Shown: piece after piece, positions 52,319-64,000 of the stretch | How positions within the stretch are numbered: position 1 is the first letter of the stretch | Layout: every line of letters begins with the position of its first letter | Made by a program: the position numbers and the translations under genes | Assembly (NCBI RefSeq): GCF_001905655.1 | Contig: NZ_JMHT01000003.1 | Coordinates: 62,001-126,000 of the forward strand | DNA: 64,000 nt | Direction: 5' to 3' | From: Mycobacterium sp. ST-F2 | GTDB taxonomy: Bacteria; Actinomycetota; Actinomycetes; Mycobacteriales; Mycobacteriaceae | The notes under the pieces: generated by a model | Told to the model about the DNA's origin: nothing | The model's input: the letters and a program-made list of their open reading frames with translations, nothing else | The model's database searches: none

Positions 52319-52818
52319 ACACGGGGACTCTGATCACCTACCTGGTGCTGGCCGCTGTTGTGGTCGTACTGCTCGGGTTCGCGATCCGGCAGATGCTCAA
52401 GGGCTGGATGCACCGGGTGCAGCGGCAGGCGGGTGCCGTCGGACTGCTGCCGGCGCTGCCCGACACTGTCGGACCGGCGATCGTGCCCGCCACCAAGGGC
52501 ATGTACATCGGCAGCACCTTCGCGCCGAGCTGGCAGGACCGAATTGCGGTGGGCTCCCTCGGTTTTCGCAGCAAAGCCGTGCTGACGCGCTACCCCGAGG
52601 GCATCATGCTGCAGCTCACCGGCGGCAGCCCGATCTGGATTCCCGACGAATCCATCACCGCCATCCGCACCGAGCGCGCCATCGCCGGCAAGGTGCTCAC
52701 CTACGACGGGATTCTCGCCATCCGGTGGCAGCTGCCGTCGGGCACCGAGATCGATACCGGATTCCGTAGCGACGACCGTCGCGAACTGGCCAAATGGGTT
52801 GAGGAGGACAGCAAGTGA
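52315..52818 (+). CDS. Membrane-anchored protein of the pyr operon (Rv1382-like)
   Basis: A 167-residue protein with one N-terminal membrane helix (about residues 7-26) and a cytoplasmic beta-rich domain that resembles a PH-like barrel ([25 protein letters not shown]). It sits between pyrC and carA in M. tuberculosis as well (Rv1382) but its function is unknown. 4-bp overlaps at both ends mean it is translated with the pyrimidine enzymes, possibly tethering or regulating them; this is inference. Confidence 0.82.
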   Translation: MNTGTLITYLVLAAVVVVLLGFAIRQMLKGWMHRVQRQAGAVGLLPALPDTVGPAIVPATKGMYIGSTFAPSWQDRIAVGSLGFRSKAVLTRYPEGIMLQLTGGSPIWIPDESITAIRTERAIAGKVLTYDGILAIRWQLPSGTEIDTGFRSDDRRELAKWVEEDSK

Positions 52819-53968
52819 CCCAGACCGATCAGACCGCCGTACTCGTGCTGGAGGACGGCCGGGTGTTCACCGGAACACCGTTCGGTGCCGTGGGCCAGAC
52901 GTTGGGCGAGGCGGTGTTCTCCACCGGCATGTCCGGCTACCAGGAGACCCTGACCGACCCGAGCTACCACCGGCAGATCGTGGTGGCCACCGCCCCGCAG
53001 ATCGGCAACACCGGCTGGAACGGCGAGGACAACGAGAGCCGCGACGACAAAATCTGGGTCGCCGGCTATGTCGTCCGCGACCCGTCGCCGCGCGCCTCCA
53101 ACTGGCGTGCCACCGGCACCCTCGACGACGAACTGGTGCGTCAGGGCATCGTCGGCGTCGCGGGTGTCGACACCCGTGCCATCGTGCGGCACCTGCGCAA
53201 CTTCGGCTCGATGAAGGCGGGCGTGTTCAGCGGAGCCGCTTTGGCGGCGACATCAGGCACGGGCCCGGCGTCCGTCGATGAGCTGGTCACCCGTGTGCGC
53301 AACCAGCCGTCGATGCTCGGCGCGGACCTGGCCGGTGAGGTCAGCACCGACGACCGGTACATCGTCGAACCCGTTGGCGAGCGCCGCTTTTCCATCGCGG
53401 CCATCGACCTCGGGATCAAGACCAACACCCCGCGCAACTTCGCGGCCCGCGGTATCCGCAGCCACGTGCTGCCGTCGTCGGTGACGTTCGACGAGCTCGC
53501 CGACCTCAAGGTGGACGGCGTCTTCCTGTCCAACGGCCCGGGCGACCCGGCCACCGCCGATCACATGGTCGAGTTCACCAAGCAGGTGCTGTCGGCCGGA
53601 ATCCCGTTGTTCGGCATCTGCTTCGGCAACCAGATTCTGGGCCGCGCCTTCGGCCGTGACACCTACAAGATGACGTTCGGCCACCGCGGCATCAATATCC
53701 CCGTCGTTGAGCAGGCCACCGGCCGCATCGCGATCACCGCGCAGAATCACGGGTTTGCGCTCGAAGGTGAGGCCGGGGAAGAGTTCGACACCCCGTTCGG
53801 CCGAGCGGTGGTCAGCCACACGTGCGCCAACGACGGTGTGGTGGAAGGCGTCTCGCTGCTCGACGGGCGCGCCTTCTCGGTGCAGTACCACCCGGAGGCG
53901 GCAGCAGGCCCACACGACGCCGAGTACCTGTTCGACAAGTTCGCCGATCTCATGGCAGGGGAGAAGTA

Positions 53969-53969
<1 letters not shown>
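52815..53969 (+). CDS. carA: Carbamoyl-phosphate synthase small (glutaminase) subunit
   Basis: A 384-residue subunit that releases ammonia from glutamine for CarB. The class I amidotransferase triad is C269 in GICFGNQ and H359, E361 in YHPEA. The N-terminal CarA domain opens with [20 protein letters not shown] start overlaps the previous stop; TAATG overlap with carB. Confidence 0.96.
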
Positions 53970-57306
<3,337 letters not shown>

Positions 57307-57310
<4 letters not shown>

Positions 57311-58113
57311 GTTTCGGGCTCAAACTGCGGGCCGCCATGGCACAGCGGGGTCCGCTGTGCCTGGGCATCGACCCGCACCCCGAGCTCTTGAGCGCCTGGG
57401 GTCTGCCGGTGTCGGCAGATGGCGTGGCGGCGTTCAGCGACATCTGCGTCGAGGCGTTCGCGGGCTTCGCGATCGTCAAGCCGCAGGTTGCGTTCTTCGA
57501 GGCCTACGGGTCGGCGGGCTTCGCCGTGCTGGAACGGACAATCGCCCGGCTGCAGGAGGCCGGCGTGCTGGTGCTGGCCGACGCCAAGCGCGGTGACATC
57601 GGCTCCACCATGGCCGCCTACGCGCAGGCGTGGGCGGGCGATTCGCCGCTGGCCGCCGACGCCGTGACGGCGTCGCCGTACCTCGGTTTCGGCTCGCTGC
57701 AGCCGCTGCTCGATGTCGCGGCCGCCCACGGCCGGGGCGTGTTCGTGCTGGCCGCCACGTCCAACCCGGAGGGCGCGTCGGTGCAGCGCGCGCTCGCCGG
57801 TGAACGGACCGTGGCGCAGTCGGTCGTCGACGACGTCGCGGCGGTCAACGCCGCGGGCGACGGCTCGGTCGGTGTCGTCGTCGGCGCGACGCTCTCCGAG
57901 GTCCCCGACCTGTCGCAGCTCGGTGGACCGGTGCTGCTGCCGGGCGTCGGCGCTCAGGGTGGACGCCCGGACGCGCTGGCCGGGCTCGGCGGTGCGCAGC
58001 CGGGCACCTTGCTGCCCGCGGTGTCGCGTGAGGTGCTGCGGGCCGGGCCCGACGTCGCCGCCGTGCGGGCCGCGGGGGAGAAGCTCCGCGACGCCGTCGC
58101 CTATCTGGCCTGA
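57307..58113 (+). CDS. pyrF: Orotidine 5'-phosphate decarboxylase (type 2)
   Basis: A 268-residue decarboxylase making UMP. The catalytic segment [13 protein letters not shown] and [12 protein letters not shown] near the start mark the type 2, mycobacterial class. It closes the pyr operon. Its last 13 bp overlap the end of the convergent DUF2330 gene. Confidence 0.94.
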
Positions 58114-59144
58114 CGCCGGCGGCGCCACCAGAGCGCCGCGACCAGGACCACGCCGCCGAGGGCGGCGGCGATCAGGGCCAGACCGGTGACATCGCCACGG
58201 TTGCGGGTCCGGTAGATGACCTGCGCGTAATCGGAATCGGTTGCGGCACGGGCGAATACATAGTCGCCGTCGATGCGATGCGGCTCGCCGAGGTAGTTGG
58301 TCCAGCGGGTGAGGTAGCGGCCCCGGTAGTCGGCCAGGGCCGGTGCATCGACCGGTCCGGCGTACTGCAGCGTCGGCGCGTTGCCGGGCACCGGTAGCGC
58401 GCTGGGATCCATCCGATGGTCGGCCAGCACGTACAGGTCGACGCTCTGCGGCGCCGTCGCCGACCGGGACAGACGCATCGGGTACACGGCCTTGTCGGAC
58501 GCGAATGACAGCCGCAGTGGCTGCAACGTGCCCGACAGCGTGGCACCTGCGGCATCGGGGGTGAGCTGGATCGCGACGATCTCCCAGCCCGCCGCGACGT
58601 AGGGCGCCAGGTTGGCATCCAGCCCGTCGGGGTGGAGGAAGCCCTTGGCCGTCAGCCAACCCGCCAGGGCCGCGGGGTCATCGCCGGCCAGGCGGGTGAC
58701 GTCGAACGGCCCGATCCGCTGATTGCTCAGCACCTTGACGCCGCCGGGTCGCGCTCCCGCGCTCTCGAGCGCACCCCGCGAACCCTCGGTGAGCCAGTCG
58801 AAGGTGGGCCACCAGCTGTCCCGGTATTCGACCCGGGGCGCGGTGATGCGCGCCAACTCGTCGAACACCGCGGCATCGCCCAACGTCACGTGCGCGGCCG
58901 ACGGCACCGGCATCACCCACGCGGCCCGATCCGAGGTGCCGCGCACCCCGAACGACATCAGGATGTCCTCGGTGCGGCCGTCCCAGGCGATCAGGGCCCG
59001 CTCGTCGACGACGGCGGCGCCGGCGCGGTCCGGGATGTAGGCGCCGCAACCGCAGGCCCATGCGGGAGCCGCGATGTTCGCCGTCAGGGTGGCGAACATC
59101 AGTAACAGGACGCACAGTGACCGGTACGCGGCAGCCATCGGCAC
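58101..59144 (-). CDS. DUF2330 secreted/membrane-anchored protein
   Basis: A 347-residue protein with a signal peptide (hydrophobic [21 protein letters not shown]), a mature N-terminus with Cys-rich [10 protein letters not shown], and a C-terminal membrane helix ([19 protein letters not shown]) before a basic tail. The DUF2330 family is of unknown function; bacteria export it. Start ATG 59144 or 59138. It follows the small secreted gene at 59169 by 24 bp on the same strand, so the two may be an operon. Its end overlaps pyrF by 13 bp. Confidence 0.84.
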   Translation of the reverse strand: MPMAAAYRSLCVLLLMFATLTANIAAPAWACGCGAYIPDRAGAAVVDERALIAWDGRTEDILMSFGVRGTSDRAAWVMPVPSAAHVTLGDAAVFDELARITAPRVEYRDSWWPTFDWLTEGSRGALESAGARPGGVKVLSNQRIGPFDVTRLAGDDPAALAGWLTAKGFLHPDGLDANLAPYVAAGWEIVAIQLTPDAAGATLSGTLQPLRLSFASDKAVYPMRLSRSATAPQSVDLYVLADHRMDPSALPVPGNAPTLQYAGPVDAPALADYRGRYLTRWTNYLGEPHRIDGDYVFARAATDSDYAQVIYRTRNRGDVTGLALIAAALGGVVLVAALWWRRRRQAR

Positions 59145-59168
59145 GAACGTACCGGCCGCGCGGCTATG

Positions 59169-59516
59169 TCACAGCTGAATCCAGATCGGGCCGAGCCAGA
59201 AGCCCCACGCGTTGAAGCCGGCGTCCCATACCGGGTTCACCCACTGGCCGTTGTAGGAGAACGGCTGGTGATCCCAGCGGGCGTCGTCGATGCCGCGGCC
59301 ACGCCAGTCGCGGCCGCGGTCATCGCGCCAACCATCCCGGTCCTGATGCCAGTCGACACCGCGCTGCCAGCCGCCGCGGTGGTCGTCGTGCCCCGCGCAC
59401 GGGGCTCCCGGCGGGCACCAGTCGGCGCTCGCGGTCGCCAGTCCGATGCCGAGGATTCCGGCGGCGCCGATGCCTACGGCCAGGGTCGATGCGGTCAATG
59501 CCTGCTTGATCTTCAT
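59169..59516 (-). CDS. Small secreted His/Trp-rich protein, paralog 1
   Basis: A 115-residue protein with a signal peptide (TLAVGIGAAGILGIGLATASA) and a mature part with a Cys pair (C34, C40 in CPPGAPC) and an Asp/His/Arg/Trp-rich middle (HDDHRGG, RDGWRDDRGRDW). Its C-terminal end, QWVNPVWDAGFNAWGFWLGP, is shared with the 59694-60050 protein. Function unknown; His/Asp content could bind metal, but this is speculation. It is the downstream member of a tandem pair and shares a 19-bp upstream element at the same distance. Confidence 0.78.
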   Translation of the reverse strand: MKIKQALTASTLAVGIGAAGILGIGLATASADWCPPGAPCAGHDDHRGGWQRGVDWHQDRDGWRDDRGRDWRGRGIDDARWDHQPFSYNGQWVNPVWDAGFNAWGFWLGPIWIQL

Positions 59517-59561
59517 GCCGCTGACGCTATGGCGGTCCGATGGGCGTGCACTTAGCTGCGC

Positions 59562-59580
59562 TTAGGTGTGTGCTGTGTGT
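59562..59580 (-). promoter_or_regulatory. 19-bp upstream element of paralog 1
   Basis: Minus-strand ACACACAGCACACACCTAA lies 46-64 bp before the start codon at 59516, identical in sequence and distance to 60096-60114. Confidence 0.5.
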
Positions 59581-59632
59581 GCGGTCAAGAACCTGAGAAC
59601 ATGTTGTGCGGCAGTATGTTTCATTCGCACAC

Positions 59633-59665
59633 AGACGGCCCACCACTTTGCGTGGCGGGCCGTCT
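59633..59665 (-). terminator. Hairpin terminator after paralog 2
   Basis: A 13-bp stem with one mismatch (arms 59633-59645 and 59653-59665, AGACGGCCCACCA pairing with TGGCGGGCCGTCT) and a 7-nt loop lies 29 bp past the stop of the 59694-60050 gene. No T-run follows. Confidence 0.65.
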
Positions 59666-59693
59666 CGTTGGGGGATCGGTCAGCGGGCGTCGA

Positions 59694-60050
59694 TCACAGC
59701 GGAATCCAGATGGGGCCGAGCCAGAAGCCCCACGCGCCACGCCCGTCGTCCCACACTGGGTTCACCCACTGGCCGTTGTATGCGAACGGCTGGTGATCGA
59801 AGCGGGCGTCGTCGATGCCGCGGTGCTGCCAGTCCCGGCCCTGGTTGTCGTGCCAGTTGTCGTCCCGGCCGACGGGGGCGGCCGGGCCACGGTTGTCGCC
59901 GCCGCGATGGTCGTCGCGCTGACCGCACGGCGCGTTCGGCGGGCACTGGCCCGGGTCGGCATTGGCGCCGGCCAGGCCGACGCCGAACAATCCGGCGACG
60001 CCGATACCTGCGGCCAGGGTGGATGCGGTCAATGCGTGCTTGAGGTTCAT
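59694..60050 (-). CDS. Small secreted His/Trp-rich protein, paralog 2
   Basis: A 118-residue paralog of the 59169-59516 protein: signal peptide TLAAGIGVAGLFGVGLAGANA, Cys pair C36/C42 (CPPNAPC), an Asp/His/Arg/Gln-rich middle, and the same GQWVNPVWD and GFWLGPIWI ends. The two probably arose by tandem duplication, as the upstream 19-bp element is also duplicated. Function unknown. It is followed by a hairpin terminator. Confidence 0.78.
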   Translation of the reverse strand: MNLKHALTASTLAAGIGVAGLFGVGLAGANADPGQCPPNAPCGQRDDHRGGDNRGPAAPVGRDDNWHDNQGRDWQHRGIDDARFDHQPFAYNGQWVNPVWDDGRGAWGFWLGPIWIPL

Positions 60051-60754
60051 GACACTGAAGTTAGGGCTGCCTAATGTGGCCGCACTGTGGTGGCATTAGG
60101 TGTGTGCTGTGTGTCCGGCCACGGTTTGGCTACGAGCTGCTGGCCGTTGCCTGTGGAAGGCGTGATCACATGGGAAACGTTGGGCGGGAGACAGTTTCAT
60201 CACAGCGATCCCGTCCATTCGCCAAGGATGCGCCGGCCGCTCTCGGTGTATCGCGCAGTGGCCGAGTTTGCGGGTTCTGCGCGACGGCGTGGATCCGCAC
60301 TGCGGGCGGCCGGAAACCTGTGAATTTGGGCGGCCGAACTGGCCAAATAGCGTCTCGGAGCGGTCGGCGCGGCACGGGCGGCGTACCGGCCTGCTCGGAC
60401 TCGGCATCGACACGCCCGACACGCCGTGACCTGCGAAAATTTTCCTCAATCGACCCGGGCGACGACCCGAAAATGCGCCGGGGTCGACGCGGAGCGCTCG
60501 GCCGTCGTCCCACTGAGTGCTCAAAACCCTTGATACGCAGGCGGATTTGTGACCGAACGGCGCTAAACCCGAGCTCGCAGAGCTTGCACTCAGTGACCAT
60601 TCGGAGCCGTCGTTCGCACTACACGCTGGGCTTTTAGCTTCGTTACCCGGGGGGTGGGGTTAGCGCTTGTCGGCAAGCGTGGGTACGGTCGTCGTCGCTG
60701 GCTGGTTCACCCAGCCGTGACAGAAATTATTTGACGGAGATACGGAGGAACCCC
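60051..60754. other. Gene-poor 704-bp region before mihF
   Basis: No convincing coding sequence is visible; several short frames on both strands overlap each other and have no recognisable protein. The first ~65 bp are the paralog 2 promoter region. Two perfect hairpins lie near the right end: CGCTTG-TCGG-CAAGCG (60664-60679) and GGCTGG-TTCAC-CCAGCC (60700-60716), then an AT-rich AGAAATTATTT stretch. In M. tuberculosis this place holds PE15/PPE20, which are absent here. A small RNA or long 5' UTR for mihF is possible. Confidence 0.5.
60096..60114 (-). promoter_or_regulatory. 19-bp upstream element of paralog 2
   Basis: The same 19-bp element lies 46-64 bp before the start at 60050 (see 59562-59580). 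Confidence 0.5.
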
Positions 60755-61072
60755 GTGGCCCTTCCCCAGTTGACCGACGAACAGCGCGCGGCAGCGTTGG
60801 AGAAGGCTGCTGCCGCACGTCGAGCACGTGCCGAGTTGAAAGACCGGCTCAAGCGCGGCGGCACCAACCTCAAGCAGGTCCTGACGGACGCCGAGACCGA
60901 CGAGGTCCTCGGCAAGATGAAGGTTTCCGCTCTGCTGGAAGCCCTGCCCAAGGTCGGCAAGGTCAAGGCGCAGGAGATCATGACCGAGCTGGAGATCGCT
61001 CCGACCCGCCGTCTGCGCGGCCTGGGCGACCGTCAGCGCAAGGCCCTGCTGGAAAAGTTCGACTTTTCCTGA
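60755..61072 (+). CDS. mihF: Integration host factor mIHF (nucleoid-associated protein)
   Basis: A 105-residue, basic, all-helical DNA-binding protein: mycobacterial IHF. A Lys/Arg/Ala-rich N-terminal helix (ALEKAAAARRARAELKDRLKR) precedes a helix-two-turn-helix DNA-binding region (LPKVGKVKAQEIMTELEIAP). It bends DNA, was found as the host factor for phage L5 integration, and is essential. The GTG at 60755 has GGAGG 6 nt upstream and gives the length known for the active protein. gmk follows 39 bp later. Confidence 0.95.
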   Translation: MALPQLTDEQRAAALEKAAAARRARAELKDRLKRGGTNLKQVLTDAETDEVLGKMKVSALLEALPKVGKVKAQEIMTELEIAPTRRLRGLGDRQRKALLEKFDFS

Positions 61073-61111
61073 TCTGACGCAAGACTGACGAGCAGTAGGG
61101 GCCGGACGGCG

Positions 61112-61666
61112 ATGAACCGTGTTGTTGTGCTGTCCGGCCCCTCTGCCGTGGGTAAATCCACGGTCGTGCGCTGCCTGCGCGAGCGGGTGCCCGACCTGCA
61201 TTTCAGTGTTTCCGCCACGACGCGTGCGCCGCGTCCTGGCGAGGTCGACGGTGTCGACTACACATTCGTCTCGGCCGACGAGTTCCAGCGCCTGATCGAT
61301 GACGGCGAGCTCCTGGAATGGGCCGAAATCCACGGTGGCCTGCAGCGCTCAGGCACCCCCGCCCGGCCCGTCCGGGAAGCCATCGCCGCTGGTCATCCCG
61401 TCCTCATCGAGGTCGATCTGGCCGGTGCCCGGGCCGTCAAACAGGCCATGCCGGAGGTGCTGACCGTCTTCCTCGCGCCGCCCAGTTGGGAAGCGCTGGA
61501 GAGCCGCCTCGTCGGTCGCGGCACCGAGAGTGCCGAGATCCAGGCCCGCCGCCTGGAGACCGCGCGGGCCGAAATGGCCGCTCAGGACAGTTTCGATGTG
61601 ACGGTTGTCAACAGTCAGTTGGAATCCGCCTGTGCAGAATTGGTATCCTTGCTGGTGGGCCGCTGA
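61112..61666 (+). CDS. gmk: Guanylate kinase
   Basis: A 184-residue kinase converting GMP to GDP. P-loop GPSAVGKST near the N-terminus, the GMP site [19 protein letters not shown] and the lid residues are normal. It lacks the N-terminal extension seen in the M. tuberculosis protein. It lies between mihF and rpoZ, as in other mycobacteria. Confidence 0.95.
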   Translation: MNRVVVLSGPSAVGKSTVVRCLRERVPDLHFSVSATTRAPRPGEVDGVDYTFVSADEFQRLIDDGELLEWAEIHGGLQRSGTPARPVREAIAAGHPVLIEVDLAGARAVKQAMPEVLTVFLAPPSWEALESRLVGRGTESAEIQARRLETARAEMAAQDSFDVTVVNSQLESACAELVSLLVGR

Positions 61667-61703
61667 GCGGTCTGCGCAGCACCCGCACAGATATCGCTGA
61701 TAG

Positions 61704-62036
<333 letters not shown>

Positions 62037-62055
62037 CGCCGAGTAGGCGTCCGAT

Positions 62056-63315
62056 ATGGCCGACCGCAAGCGCATCGTCGTCGGAGTCGCCGGAGGTATC
62101 GCCGCCTACAAGGCGTGCACCCTGGTTCGTCAGCTGAGCGAGGCCGGCCACTCGGTTCGCGTCGTGCCGACGGAGTCGGCGCTGAAGTTCGTCGGCGCCG
62201 CCACCTTTGAAGCACTGTCCGGTAATCCCGTGCACACGGGAGTGTTCGAGGACGTCTCCGAGGTACCCCACGTCCGGTTCGGCCAGCAGGCCGACCTGGT
62301 CGTGGTCGCACCGGCCACCGCCGACCTGATGGCACGTGCGGTGGCGGGCCGCGGCGACGATCTACTGACCGCCACGCTGCTCACCGCGCGCTGTCCGGTG
62401 TTGTTCGCTCCGGCGATGCACACCGAGATGTGGTTGCACCCGGCCACCGTCGAGAACGTCGCGACCCTGCGGCGTCGCGGCGTCGTCGTGCTGGACCCCG
62501 CCTCCGGGCGCCTCACCGGCGCCGACAGCGGCCCGGGACGTCTGCCCGAGGCCGAAGAGATCACCACCTTCGCCCAGCTCCTTCTGGAGCGTGGTGACGC
62601 GTTGCCCCACGATCTGACCGGGGTCAAGGCCGTCGTCACCGCCGGTGGCACCCGCGAGGCCATCGACCCGGTTCGGTTCATCGGCAACCGCAGCTCCGGC
62701 AAGCAGGGCTACGCCGTGGCCCGCGTCATGGCCCAGCGCGGCGCAGAGGTCACTCTGATCGCCGGAAACACCGCGGGCCTGGCCGACCCGGCCGGCGTCG
62801 ACGTCGTGCACATCAGCTCGGCGGCACAACTGCGGGATTCGGTGTTCAAGTACGTGCCCGATGCGCACGTGCTCGTGATGTCCGCCGCCGTCGCTGACTT
62901 CCGTCCTACCGAGGTAGCGACCAGCAAGATCAAAAAGACGCACGGCCCCGGTGAATCGGACGGGGCACCCGTCATCGAACTGACCCGGACCGACGACATC
63001 CTCGCCGGCGCGGTGCGCGCCCGGACTGACGGTCAACTGCCGAACCTGCGTGCCATCGTCGGGTTCGCGGCCGAGACCGGCGACGCCAACGGTGACGTGC
63101 TGTTCCACGCCCGGGCGAAGCTGCAGCGCAAAGGCTGTGACCTGCTGGTCGTCAACGCGGTCGGGGACGGCAAGGCCTTCGAGGTCGACGTCAACGACGG
63201 TTGGCTGCTGGCCGCCGACGGCGCCGAGTCGGCACTGGAGCACGGGTCCAAGACCTTGATGGCCAGTCGCATCGCCGATGCGATCGCGGCTTTCCTGCGT
63301 GGCAGCGACGAATGA
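62056..63315 (+). CDS. coaBC: Bifunctional phosphopantothenoylcysteine decarboxylase/synthase
   Basis: A 419-residue protein with both CoA biosynthesis steps. The N-terminal CoaC flavoprotein half (about 1-190) has GVAGGIAAYKA, the active-site His in EVPHVRF and APAMHTEMW. The C-terminal CoaB half has NRSSGKQGYAVA, AAVADFRP and SKIKKTHG, binding CTP. Order rpoZ-coaBC-metK is conserved. Confidence 0.95.
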   Translation: MADRKRIVVGVAGGIAAYKACTLVRQLSEAGHSVRVVPTESALKFVGAATFEALSGNPVHTGVFEDVSEVPHVRFGQQADLVVVAPATADLMARAVAGRGDDLLTATLLTARCPVLFAPAMHTEMWLHPATVENVATLRRRGVVVLDPASGRLTGADSGPGRLPEAEEITTFAQLLLERGDALPHDLTGVKAVVTAGGTREAIDPVRFIGNRSSGKQGYAVARVMAQRGAEVTLIAGNTAGLADPAGVDVVHISSAAQLRDSVFKYVPDAHVLVMSAAVADFRPTEVATSKIKKTHGPGESDGAPVIELTRTDDILAGAVRARTDGQLPNLRAIVGFAAETGDANGDVLFHARAKLQRKGCDLLVVNAVGDGKAFEVDVNDGWLLAADGAESALEHGSKTLMASRIADAIAAFLRGSDE

Positions 63316-63361
63316 TCGTCGCCTGAACCGCGCCGCGGAACGGGTTGCTGCGCAGGGGTAT

Positions 63362-63392
63362 CCGACAGGGAATAGCCGGGCGCGGATATTAT
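63362..63392 (+). promoter_or_regulatory. Candidate metK promoter
   Basis: TATTAT at 63387-63392 is a good -10, and CCGACA at 63362-63367 is a weak -35 with a 19-bp spacer. It lies in the 111-bp gap between coaBC and metK. No SAM riboswitch-like structure is evident. Confidence 0.35.
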
Positions 63393-63426
63393 GCGCCGGA
63401 CTAAAGTTTTGGAAGGGATTTGCGAC

Positions 63427-64000
63427 GTGAGTGAAGGTCGGCTGTTTACCAGCGAGTCGGTGACCGAGGGACATCCGGACAAGATCTGCGACGCCATCAG
63501 CGACTCCGTGCTGGATGCGCTGCTCGCGCAGGATCCGAAGTCGCGGGTCGCGGTGGAGACGCTGGTGACCACCGGCCAGGTGCATGTCGTGGGCGAGGTG
63601 ACCACCACGGCCAAGGAGGCGTTCGCCGACATCCCGTTGATCGTGCGTGACCGGATCCGCCAGATCGGCTACGACCACTCCGACAAGGGCTTCGACTACG
63701 CCACCTGTGGCGTGAACATCGGCATCGGTGCGCAGTCCCCGGACATCGCCGCCGGTGTCGACACCGCGCACGAGGCGCGCGTCGAGGGCGCGGGTGACCC
63801 GCTGGACGCCCAGGGCGCCGGCGACCAGGGCCTGATGTTCGGCTACGCCATCAACGACACGCCCGAGCTGATGCCGCTGCCCATCGCGCTGGCACACCGG
63901 CTGTCGCGGCGCCTCACCGAGGTCCGCAAGAACGAGACCGTCGACTACCTGCGGCCCGACGGCAAGACCCAGGTCACCATCGAGTACCGCGACAACGTCC
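63427..64000 (+). CDS. metK: S-adenosylmethionine synthetase, 3' end cut by window
   Basis: The first 191 residues of MetK run to the window edge. The N-terminal [20 protein letters not shown] motif holds the ATP-binding H16 and metal Asp, and [12 protein letters not shown] is the central loop. It makes SAM from ATP and methionine. The GTG at 63427 has GGAAGGG upstream. Confidence 0.95.
   Translation, partial: MSEGRLFTSESVTEGHPDKICDAISDSVLDALLAQDPKSRVAVETLVTTGQVHVVGEVTTTAKEAFADIPLIVRDRIRQIGYDHSDKGFDYATCGVNIGIGAQSPDIAAGVDTAHEARVEGAGDPLDAQGAGDQGLMFGYAINDTPELMPLPIALAHRLSRRLTEVRKNETVDYLRPDGKTQVTIEYRDNV

Noticed and set aside
53619..53630. CarA active site GICFGNQ with Asn in place of the usual His
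   Set aside because: The same GICFGNQ is seen in M. tuberculosis CarA as I recall it, so it is not a defect.
60074..60637. 187-codon frame upstream of mihF
   Set aside because: Cys/Arg/Ser-rich with no recognisable domain, overlapped by equally long frames on the other strand; not supported as a gene.

Overview
The window is high-GC actinobacterial chromosome, almost certainly a Mycobacterium/Mycolicibacterium. Diagnostic content includes mIHF next to gmk-rpoZ-coaBC-metK, the pyrR-pyrB-pyrC-orf-carA-carB-pyrF operon, the alaS-ruvX-mltG-aroE and aroC-aroK-aroB blocks, pepQ-efp-nusB, a DUF3097 gene and a DUF2126/ATP-grasp/transglutaminase cluster. All of these have M. tuberculosis counterparts (remembered as Rv2531-Rv2569 and Rv1379-Rv1392). 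That the two blocks lie close together suggests a fast-growing species. No rRNA, tRNA, CRISPR array, insertion sequence or prophage was seen.

Layout. (1) 1-4052: a partial Baeyer-Villiger-type flavin monooxygenase, an F420-type nitroreductase-like protein, a thiolase, an HxlR regulator and a DUF389 membrane protein. (2) 4101-11950: a four-gene operon of transglutaminase-amidoligase, circularly permuted ATP-grasp/alpha-E, transglutaminase and zinc metallopeptidase, a predicted amide-bond-forming system without a known product. (3) 11984-27952: a conserved housekeeping run (DUF4333 lipoprotein, DUF3097, RarA, stress-type protein, AlaS, RuvX, MltG, AroE, prepilin-type peptidase, acetyltransferase, AroC, AroK, AroB, PepQ, EF-P, NusB). 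The 3-dehydroquinate dehydratase gene found after aroB in M. tuberculosis is absent here. (4) 27955-49421: an accessory block with a molybdopterin oxidoreductase; a GntR-ferredoxin-ABC transporter-flavoprotein operon resembling a soluble APS-reductase-like module coupled to import; an amidase/lactone-oxidase/PLP operon divergent from an AraC regulator; a sulfatase; a beta-lactamase-family hydrolase; a secreted YVTN propeller; and an MHS-type transporter. (5) 49438-58113: the de novo pyrimidine operon, led by a PyrR-binding hairpin that sequesters the pyrR ribosome binding site. (6) 58101-60050: DUF2330 protein and a tandem pair of paralogous small secreted proteins. (7) 60755-64000: mihF, gmk, rpoZ, coaBC and partial metK.

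Most genes sit in tight runs with ATGA/GTGA/TAATG overlaps. At least nine genes that lack a Shine-Dalgarno sequence have a TANNNT-like hexamer 6-8 nt before the start codon, the mycobacterial leaderless-promoter arrangement. The best candidates for undescribed biology are the 31.0-37.7 kb operon, the 4.1-11.9 kb amidoligase/ATP-grasp operon, and a dispersed intergenic repeat whose central palindrome differs in sequence but stays palindromic.
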